Shown piece by piece: positions 57,801 through 64,000 of a DNA stretch of 64,000 bases (the stretch's first letter is position 1; every line of letters starts with the position of its first letter). The DNA lies in assembly GCA_033980235.1 (NCBI GenBank), contig CM067065.1:2112347-2176346 (forward strand), read 5' to 3'. This stretch comes from Diadema setosum (lineage: Eukaryota > Echinodermata > Echinoidea > Diadematoida > Diadematidae). Under the pieces are notes generated by a model. The model saw only the letters and a list, made by a program, of their open reading frames with translations, was not told the DNA's origin and ran no database searches. The position numbers and the translations under genes are program-made.

Positions 57801-60800
57801 AATTATATAAAGTATACTACCGGTATTTTGTACTCTGTTAATGAAATTGCAGAAAGTTGATGTATTTGAAAAAAAAAATGGCATACAGAGAATAAATAAA
57901 TCAAATCAAATCAAATCAAATCAATGTCTGTTATGCATTGTTCGTCACAATATGTAAACATTTCAGCTTTCCATCTTTTCCCAAGCACCCTAAAGTTTAA
58001 TGTTTCCTTTTATTTTCATGTTCTCTTGAAATTTGGTGACTGGACTTTATTGTAAGTTCTGGAACATAAATTGATGTGTGACTTGGTGATGAAAAGGAAT
58101 CTAGTATGCATCATGTCGTGTTTGTCTGTTTTCTTTTACACACTGCAGTGTAGCAACGAAAATACTGCAGCCACGTTTTTCCAGCGAGATTATCCCAATC
58201 TCAAACCAGATCCCACTGAAGAAGCTGAAGTGACACGTGATGGGGATCGTTTTTCTAAGCTCGCCTTGTTCAAAGAAAGTCCATACACTTTATTAATTGG
58301 TTCAGGTAAGACTTAGTGAAAATTAATTTCATATCTCACTAATCTCATCTCAGCAATATTATGTGACCTGTCCTCACATTACCTTCATAAAATTTCAGTC
58401 CCCAAGAAAAATACAAAATGAAGTGATATATGTCTATTTTGTTATCCATGTTTGAAATACTGTAGAATCTCTGTATGAGGCATTGTTGTCGAGCCCACCG
58501 GAGGTGAGGGGAGACTAAGGGATCGCCTGCGGCGTCTGTCCGTCCGTCGTCCGTCCGTCCGTCGTCTGTCCGTAACGCTACAAAAACTTCAATAACTCTT
58601 TACTCTGGACTTAAATTGCAATCAAACTTCGAGGGAAGAGGGGTCATACAAAGTTTCACATTTTACCATATATGAAGGTCGTCTCAAGGTTAAAGCTCAC
58701 AAGCAGGGGTCAATGAACTGTAGGGCCCACGTTTTTATGGCGCGTTTCTATTATGGGTCATAACTTTTGATCCATAACTTCATTTGTGACTAAACTTGGA
58801 TGGTAGATGTCCCTTGGAGAGTGGATGGTCACCAGAAGGTCAATGGTCACAAGCATGGGTCAACGAACTTTTAGAGCCCAATGTTAAAGGGGCATAGTCC
58901 CGGTAGTGTAGATGGCGCTGTTGATGATAATGCCGATCACCGTTAGCATTGATACGAAGAGTACCGAAGTACAGCTGTCATCAAGAGGAAAGTGCGTAGG
59001 TGTTGCTAAGTAACGTTGCCTTTGTTGTCTTCTCTGCGCATCGCGCAGTCTGTAGTAATGCCAGGGTGCGTGCATATGTGCTTGTTATTATGACATCACA
59101 AAAGAAGTTTGCTAAAGCTGTCATCCCACTCAGCCGAATCATGAGCCGAACTGTGATCGGACCACTGACTACAGTGAATCGGACTTCTTAGGACTCGGGG
59201 AAAGTGGGCCAAAGCGTAAGCGCCAAAGAGAAGTCGACAGCGTAGGTCTCTATAGGAAACCTGCGCCGTGCGCCCGCGTACGCATTTGACTAAAACGCGG
59301 GTGTGAACCTCACTAGTGAGGTTCACACTTAGGTCCCTTTACCTTAAGGTTTTCTAAACCTCGAGGTTTTGTAAACTACGAGGCACTAAACTCCAAGTTA
59401 GCGTAGATGTAGACGCATGTGGTTTAGAAAACCACGACAAAACCTTAAGGCGAAGACACCACGACAACACCACAAGATTTCTTAGGTTGTTGTCGTGGTT
59501 TAAGCGCGTAGTTTAAGCGCGCTGTGGCAGCGCGCTTAAACCATGACAGATGTGAACGGAGTTTTGTTAACCACGACGCTCAGTTTTTTCCACAATAGTG
59601 CGCAACCCTATGTGCAAACTAGACGCCCTTTATTTTCTATCGTAGTTATCTTTACCTCGAGGTTTTGCTAACTGCATGTAGGTGTGAACGGCATCGAAGT
59701 TTTGTCGTGGTTAGGGGAACGCATTTTTGCGCTCGTAGTTAGTATAACTACAAGTTTTTGGATAGGTGTAGACATGGCTTATGACTGACAAGCGCGCCTA
59801 TCACGATGCTTGCAGTTTGCTATTCTTAACAACGTATGGTAGGGGTCCAACCCACCGACCGGGTCCATAACGACCGGCCGCGCATTATAATGGCATTGCG
59901 CGTACAGAAAGAAAATGTACGCATGGGACTACGCGCAACGGTGTTCGATTCTTCACTTGGCTACGCTACCGAGTAAAATGTGGCGAAAACAACTAAGTAT
60001 TCCCTCTAAATTACCGAAATTTAGCAAAATCGAATAAGGTTTATCGTGTAACTACATATAACTAGGCCTACCTTTGCTGATATCGACTCGTTGTTAGATG
60101 TAGAGTATCCTTCCGTAATAAATTTGACGATTTTGACCGCAAAATTGTCACCGCCGCTTGTACGATCGTGCACACACGTTACACATACACATGACATAAA
60201 CATTTTGTCGCCCGCTACGACCGTACGACACTACGAGTTGATGCAGAAACGAGTTAAATGAATGTGAAAAAACAAACCGACTCATCTAATTTATTTCAAT
60301 TACGATGAAAAGTTTCCTGATGAAAATCAAGTCAAATTCATCAAACAGTCCTTCAAAAGTAATATCGAAGGATTCAAAATATATTCAAATATTATTGGGG
60401 AAAAAAATTACGACTAGATAAAAACAGCAGCTTGTCGAAAAACGCGTTTAAGTACGCTTTATACGTATTGTCAATAGAGGGCGGGGTGGTCGGTCGATAT
60501 GAGCCCGGCAACTGAGTGCGGAAAAAATGACACCCCACGCGTTCGAAGCCGCCATCTAGAGCGCGTACCTCAGATCGCATTTTCAGTGCGCGCTTGTGAA
60601 TCCGGAGTATTTTCTCCACACGTGAGTAAAATTTCAGGCAAATTGTGTGATTTTTCACGTTTCTGTTGATAGAAAAACGTTAGGTGTCCGATATTATGGA
60701 CACCCAACCATACTTAGGACAGGGGTGGAGCTTTCCTAAATTATTTCCTAAAATTCTTTCCTAAGTGCATTCTAGAATACCAACTTCTTCCTTAGTCAGA

Positions 60801-62892
60801 AATTTGCATATTCCCGCCCCCTTCCTAAGTTTCTTCCTAAGTCTACTTGGGAAGAAACTTAGGAAGATTTTCAGAATACCACTTCGGAAAAAATCCTGAC
60901 TTAGGAAGAAATTTCTTCCTAGGAAGGATTTCAGAATACCACCCCAAAAGTGCAAGATGCACCTTTTTAATTATGAACAAGCACAGCAGAATCAGCACAT
61001 GTCCTCGAATGAACAGAGGCATATCTAGCCTAGTGTTAAGATTTATCACCAAGTGTAGGTCACTAGGAGCTTATTTGCCTGTCCTCAATTATAGCTACTG
61101 TAAAACAAGGAGTGTTCGTGTGCGTTTTAATTTCATGAATTGCGCGAGAGCCAAGATTCGTGAAATTAGAATGCACCCGTACAAAAGTTCTTGTTTACAC
61201 TGTATGCATTGAATGTTAAAGGCAATTCGTGAAAGTTTCCTGCCGCGGAAAAGGCTGTTGGCTCCAATTCACGAAAATTTCATGCCACGAAAAAAAAATC
61301 ATGTTTTACAGCATCACATATTTGCATGTAACACAGCAAATGTCATGACAAGGAGACAATTCAGCCTTGCAAAGAAGAAAACAGTCTTTATTGCTCTCAT
61401 GCAAAAAACAACAACAACAACAACAACGAAATAAACACGATTAAGAGTGAGGGACACATCTATTTTCTTCTTCTCCTTGAATGTGACTATAAAGAGGGGT
61501 AATGAAACCTTGTAAGATAAGAAGAGTTAAGATAGAAGCCATTCAAAATGAATTCTAAAGAAAGGCAAAATCAGCAAGAGGGAAAAAATCTCTACAATTT
61601 TGTAAACAATGTCTGCACATTTTCCTGTCATGGTGCACTTAACGTGCTATGTTTATACATCTTGGTTTGCAATTCTGATATAGGATAAACCAATCATGCA
61701 GTTGTAGTCTTGAATTTGGTATTCTCGTCTCTGTTGTCAGTGTAATTTTCTAACACTTCTGTTCTTTCAATTTTATTTTTGTAGAGAGTGGCTGTTTGTA
61801 CCATCATCAAGTTGAAACAGATATACTTTTGAAGAGTTGTGTGGTAAGTATGATGGTATGATGGGATAAAATGATAGGGGGGGGGGGGAATAATTTGCCT
61901 TGGACATTTAATAGTTTATTGGAGAACTGAAGATGAGTTTTGTATGCATTGTAAACTAGTGGTACTGCAGCATCATGAGTGAAACAGTTTTGAAATCGGC
62001 TCACCATTTTTTTTTTTATTGTGAAATTGTGACAGCTAGGCCCTGTATTGAAATTAATTAATATATCGAACACCGAAAGCTCCCAAAGTTTACTATGTTC
62101 TTGTGAGGGAATAGCTTGCAAGAATACATGGAGATTAACTTGTGATACTCTTGTGAGCACAAGACCGAGTGGGTCTCTTGTTCAAATACTCAAGGGACTT
62201 CTACATCACGCAACAAGAACATAACCCTCCTAATTGTTCTTTCTCAGAAATTAAAGATTGTACGAGAGTTTTGTCTTTTAGTTCTTTTTACTCTTGGATA
62301 GTACATTGTTGCCCCCCCCCCCATTAAAATAGCTCTTATGTGAGATGCAGAAACTCCAGCAAAAAGAACAGTAAATAATAAATTATGATAATGTACCTAC
62401 ATCTCGGATCTGTCATTGATATGCAATGAAATATTTCCCAATGGAGGAAAATAAATGGGTGGCTTCTGCTGATATTTAGGCAGGAAGGCGTAAAGTGAAA
62501 AGTCTGACACACATTTTCTCCGTGGGGGGAAGATTAAGAGGCCACACCAAAACACTTAGCCATTCTAGACAGATGGCTGTTAAGGCAGGTTTAATTGTAC
62601 ATGATAAAAATTCATCATCATTAGTTTCATGGTGAGTAGGGAAAATCTTAACCTCAAGAGGGCTACCCCTTAATTTATATCAGGGGTGTTTTGCTGGGAG
62701 GGGGGGGGGGGGGAGTGTTGGCTCGCAATACATGTATCTCAGACTGATTCATTTTTTTTTTTTTTTTTGGTCTTCCTTCGTTCGACCTAAAGGTAAATGA
62801 GGCAATAACAGGACTAGCTGTAGCACCTGCTGGCACTTACGATCTGTACATGACAACAGTTAACGGCATTTATGGTGCAAATGTGGTCCGAG
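39074..62892 (+). CDS. Semaphorin (5' 13 coding exons; gene continues beyond the window)
   Basis: Semaphorins are secreted or membrane guidance ligands that bind plexins through a seven-bladed Sema domain. Coding exons: 39074-39155, 39907-40046, 41160-41219, 42587-42730, 47308-47434, 52015-52182, 54236-54381, 54612-54729, 55938-55992, 56581-56737, 58149-58305, 61785-61843, 62793-62892. Every junction is GT-AG and phase-consistent: 504 codons plus one base. Residues 1-26 form a signal peptide (hydrophobic MLIFCYCHALLTI core). Sema landmarks: EDCYNYIRYV and LYFCGTNALNP (95-135), TRSDSDKAV..FVGMPFVRGGYVYFLYRE (about 230-262), VFSRIARVCE (280-289), VWSSFLKQRLVC (about 302-313), IHAIFTTAR and LCTFNL (about 338-360), DPRPGLNC (393-400), and late-blade GLAVAPAGTYDLYMTTVNGIYG. 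Several N-glycosylation sequons (NQT, NAT, NYT, NET, NLT). The PSI domain and any Ig, thrombospondin or transmembrane part fall outside, so the class cannot be assigned. Confidence 0.93.
39907..40046 (+). CDS. Semaphorin coding exon 2
   Basis: Acceptor attaccag, donor CAAGAG|gttagt. Encodes residues 28-74, start of the propeller (DFRVLELDVPNPPGVFFGGH). Confidence 0.9.
40470..40627. mobile_element. TTCGCG-type palindromic MITE (158 bp) in semaphorin intron 2
   Basis: Tips CTGTAAAAGTGGAAATTTTC and GAAAATATCCACTTTTACAG, flanked by TA. A shorter member of the 872-1080 family. Confidence 0.8.
40878..40950. repeat. (TCTA)n repeat
   Basis: tctatcga/tctatcta units. Confidence 0.85.
41160..41219 (+). 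CDS. Semaphorin coding exon 3
   Basis: Acceptor atgttgcag, donor ACTACT|gtaagt, 60 nt. Encodes NVGECYDDSGFSCYQGMPTT, with two cysteines in blade 1. Confidence 0.9.
41559..41650. mobile_element. Fragment of the TGTACCAATACCCTG element
   Basis: Matches the left 90 bp of 63259-63808 (gtgtaccaataccctgagta, then gccctgtg and aaaatatta); the rest is missing. Confidence 0.6.
42153..42346 (-). mobile_element. tRNA-derived SINE copy in semaphorin intron 3
   Basis: Reverse-complement SINE: tail word actgattgctaaattgccc, head word cctgatcaccggacaggcg. More diverged than the other copies. Confidence 0.8.
42587..42730 (+). CDS. Semaphorin coding exon 4 (CGTNA signature)
   Basis: Acceptor tctccccag, donor GTGGA|gtaagt, 48 codons. 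Encodes EDCYNYIRYV and ELYFCGTNALNPACFFC, the most diagnostic Sema motif. Confidence 0.95.
42973..43666. mobile_element. ~690-bp transposon with GTGCACCTCAAA tips
   Basis: Left tip tatgaccgtgcacctcaaaa and right tip tttgaggtgcagggtcacat are inverted. No transposase. A second copy, interrupted, is at 34065-34994. Confidence 0.8.
43850..44640. repeat. Dispersed repeat (GAGCCAAAGGCTC family)
   Basis: Starts cacctgagccaaaggctcaa and ends near agcactagacccagtgggtc. The right-hand part recurs inverted-like at about 62050-62180 (gagcacaagaccgagtgggt). No coding frame. Confidence 0.5.
44826..47170. mobile_element. 2.3-kb foldback element with 21-bp tandem repeats (semaphorin intron 4)
   Basis: Left tip ctataggttttcccggtcaa and right tip inverse ttgaccgggaaaaacctatag. 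Outer parts consist of degenerate 21-bp units (gaatgctccgatagtgaattt) in opposite orientation at the two ends. The interior right part is itself a tandem duplication: 45495-46257 and 46318-47121 share the same order of sequence, including aatggctggataacccatat. The minus-strand open frame across the array reads as a heptad NSLSEHS repeat purely because 21 is a multiple of 3. Confidence 0.85.
47308..47434 (+). CDS. Semaphorin coding exon 5
   Basis: Acceptor ttcttgcag, donor ACATAA|gtaagc, phase 1. Encodes SNCMFASNEGDVSNQTCETT and the following FPRTRDENATVLYI. Confidence 0.9.
47689..48180. mobile_element. Possible MITE abutting the TTAA element
   Basis: Inverted words taactctttatgtgccacat near the left and atgtggcacacagg then agagagttaa at the right. 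Partly decayed. Confidence 0.4.
48365..49379. mobile_element. ~1-kb element with repeated GCACATTTTGGTAA motif
   Basis: Tips gggaccctattacggcac and, inverted, gtgccgtataacagaccc. The motif ggtaaattgcacattttggt and its inverse recur at least eight times near both ends. Interior contains long C and G runs and a ggttctgaagaagatgaaaa repeat (48850, 49031). Confidence 0.75.
49748..51445. mobile_element. 1.7-kb hAT-type non-autonomous element, perfect 8-bp duplication
   Basis: Tips CAGTGGCGTATCTAGGG and CCCTAGATACGCCACTG, flanked by CCTGGAGT at 49740-49747 and 51446-51453. The interior is four imperfect direct repeats (around 49937, 50178, 50634 and 51098), each with gcgagcgagc, gagccgaaaat and gtatttcagctta words. 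No transposase frame; the long frames are low complexity. Confidence 0.9.
51790..51828. repeat. (GT)n microsatellite
   Basis: About 19 GT units in semaphorin intron 5. Confidence 0.95.
52015..52182 (+). CDS. Semaphorin coding exon 6
   Basis: Acceptor atttatag, donor AGTG|gtaaga. Encodes NYTTGTTDTKGQFYFGARES through RTRSDSDKAVS, equivalent to the LYSGT..R..DS region of other semaphorins. Confidence 0.9.
52422..52812. mobile_element. TTAA MITE family A, uninterrupted 391-bp copy (semaphorin intron 6)
   Basis: TTAAAGGGATAGCACAG at the left, CTGTACGACCCCTTTAA-type at the right, central palindrome taaagtgtgggtcccacact. Best copy for defining the family. Confidence 0.85.
54236..54381 (+). CDS. 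Semaphorin coding exon 7
   Basis: Acceptor ctgtacag, donor TGCGAG|gtatgg. Encodes FVGMPFVRGGYVYFLYRE and VFSRIARVCE, both strongly conserved. Confidence 0.96.
54612..54729 (+). CDS. Semaphorin coding exon 8
   Basis: Acceptor atacacag, donor AATAC|gtaagt. Encodes GDTGYTAGSDTVWSSFLKQR, then LVC. Confidence 0.95.
55938..55992 (+). CDS. Semaphorin coding exon 9
   Basis: Acceptor ttgtatag, donor GCAAG|gtaaga, 55 nt. Encodes DFIYDGNETIHAIFTTAR. Confidence 0.93.
56581..56737 (+). CDS. Semaphorin coding exon 10
   Basis: Acceptor tttctgcag, donor TTAAAT|gtgagt. Encodes SALCTFNLTVIDEVFDRGTF and ends with the conserved PRPGLN. Confidence 0.94.
57720..57935. mobile_element. 3' tail of a non-LTR retrotransposon ending (TCAAA)n
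   Basis: AT-rich tail with aataaataaatcaaatcaaa at its end, the pattern of a microsatellite-tailed LINE insertion. Lies in semaphorin intron 10. No coding part. Confidence 0.45.
58149..58305 (+). CDS. Semaphorin coding exon 11
   Basis: Acceptor cactgcag, donor TCAG|gtaaga. Encodes CSN.. through the KPDPTEEAEV region and KESPYTLLIGS. Confidence 0.9.
59301..59780. mobile_element. Palindrome-rich element with GTGTGAAC tips
   Basis: Opens with the perfect 28-bp palindrome at 59301-59328 (gtgtgaacctcact and its inverse). Holds a 13-bp-arm hairpin gtttaagcgcgct (59511-59541), and repeated gtcgtggttt/aaaccacgac words. Lies in semaphorin intron 11. Confidence 0.6.
60735..60955. mobile_element. TTCCTAAGT-rich palindromic element
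   Basis: Clusters of ttcctaagt and its inverse acttaggaag, with two agaataccac words, fold into a compound hairpin. Lies in semaphorin intron 11. Confidence 0.55.
61098..61311. mobile_element. TTCGCG-type palindromic MITE, decayed copy
   Basis: Tips CTGTAAAACAAGG and ATGTTTTACAG. Most ttcgcg words have changed to ttcgtg or ttcatg, consistent with CpG decay. Right TA flank changed to CA. Confidence 0.7.
61785..61843 (+). CDS. Semaphorin coding exon 12
   Basis: Acceptor tttttgtag, donor TGTGTG|gtaagt, 59 nt. Encodes ESGCLYHHQVETDILLKSCV. Confidence 0.85.
62793..62892 (+). CDS. Semaphorin coding exon 13 (last blade)
   Basis: Acceptor gacctaaag, donor CCGAG|gtgaga. Encodes VNEAITGLAVAPAGTYDLYM, then TTVNGIYGANVVR. 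The next exon lies beyond the window or was not recognised before 64000. Confidence 0.88.
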
Positions 62893-63258
62893 GTGAGACT
62901 TTGTTTTTCTCCACCCCTTCTTTGCCAGTCTCATTAGAACTCAGAGGAAATGGCATTCCCGTACTTTTTTATTCAAAATGTCACAGTTTCTGTTGTCATG
63001 TCTTCTATCATCTGTATCGTGTGACGCATCTCTTACTTGGTCCTGCTAAGGCTTGTCTAGCATAAGGCAGATGAGAATCATATCACATATACCTTCCAGC
63101 GATTTGTTAGCAATGTAGAGGCATAGTATCTTTGTACTATGTTCAATGACTGAAGGCGTAATGCATGGTGTAAATGTAGTAGCTCAGGAGGCACCTCTAC
63201 TGACTTTCTGTTAGATATTTCACACAGCATCGCCAGCAGAAATGGTGGGCAATTAAAG

Positions 63259-63808
63259 TGTACCAATACCCTGAGTATTATGTTTGCTATATTTGTAGAA
63301 TATAATTGCGACAGCCCTGTGCAAAATATTAAAATTTTTTGTTACTCTGATTTTTATTTACTGGGGTTTAAATGTAAAATTTAAAGAGTATACAAAAACA
63401 AAAATGACTTGAAATAACTAGTCAATCACCCAATTCTTTCAATCGAGTGATCGTGCTATCAATATATTATATATATATATTTTCTATAATACACCTTCAA
63501 TGATAGTGATATGCATGTGCACATGTACTTCCATCATACCTGGCTAACCAATCAACATGGAATCTCAATATTATTCGTAAAATCGTAAGAGTATAGCTAG
63601 AGCGCACACATCAGTATTGGCGCTTATGGAGCAGAACTGAAACACGCGGAACACAAGCACCAAATTGTTATAGAGATATGATCTGATTTATCAAATTATG
63701 TATACTTTAAGGGGCTATCATAAATGAATTGAAACTTTTTTTGTTTGTGTGTGTGTGTATGTGTGTATTCCAGCTGCACACAAATTTGATTTCCAGGGTA
63801 TTGGTACA
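63259..63808. mobile_element. 550-bp element with TGTACCAATACCCTG tips
   Basis: Exact 15-bp inverted tips: TGTACCAATACCCTG at 63259-63273 and CAGGGTATTGGTACA at 63794-63808. A fragment of the family is at 41559-41650. Confidence 0.8.
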
Positions 63809-64000
63809 AGAATCTGTTTAGTTGTTTGCCACCTGAGTCAGAATTTGTTTTTTTGGCATCCAGTTTTGCAACAATTATGATATTTTGGTGGAAAAAAAAA
63901 ATTGGGTAACAACAGCCAATATGAGAGTCAAGAATACATTTTCTATACAAGTACTTACATGCATGTAACTCAAGGATAAACTGATTTTGCTTTTAAATAC

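Overview
The window is eukaryotic, intron-rich, AT-rich DNA, most likely from an echinoderm (sea urchin-like) or a close invertebrate deuterostome. The reasons are GT-AG introns of 0.4-5 kb, very dense DNA-transposon, MITE and foldback debris, frequent 'taggcctat' words, and a 4-kb long-inverted-repeat element resembling the TU (foldback) elements known from sea urchins. The species call is inference.

Genes. (1) 5475-5685 (-): first coding exon of an unrecognised Gly/Ser-rich protein; no later exon could be found between it and position 1. (2) 16867-29201 (-): a complete NSFL1C/p47 gene, the p97/VCP cofactor, in 10 coding exons whose splice phases all join to a 421-residue UBA-SEP-UBX protein. 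(3) 32886-33136 (-): an exon, unlikely to be seen by start-codon ORF calling, that encodes the C-terminal half of a fibrinogen-related domain (FReD) and its stop codon. (4) 39074 to beyond 62892 (+): a semaphorin with signal peptide and nearly the whole Sema propeller, 13 coding exons with consistent phases, 504 codons; the end of the gene (PSI domain and later) lies outside the window.

Non-coding layout. 1-5.4 kb: simple repeats and a TTAA-bounded MITE carrying a second MITE. 6.9-10.9 kb: TU-like foldback element with 53-bp tandem repeats and a 6-bp target duplication. 11-16.8 kb: MITEs, a near-perfect 166-bp-arm palindrome and a tandem duplication. 16.9-29.2 kb: p47 with introns full of MITEs, microsatellites and one tRNA-derived SINE flanked by a 13-bp duplication. 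29.3-39 kb: intergenic, with long ATT repeats, SINE copies, a triplicated repeat block and the FReD exon. 39-63 kb: semaphorin introns; intron 4 holds a 2.3-kb foldback with 21-bp tandem repeats, and intron 5 holds a TTAA MITE split apart by at least two later insertions, one a hAT-type element with a perfect 8-bp target duplication. The three gene families belong to unrelated pathways (membrane fusion/ER-associated degradation, innate recognition or matrix, cell guidance); nothing suggests they act together. No transposase or reverse transcriptase reading frame was recognised, so all the mobile elements look non-autonomous.
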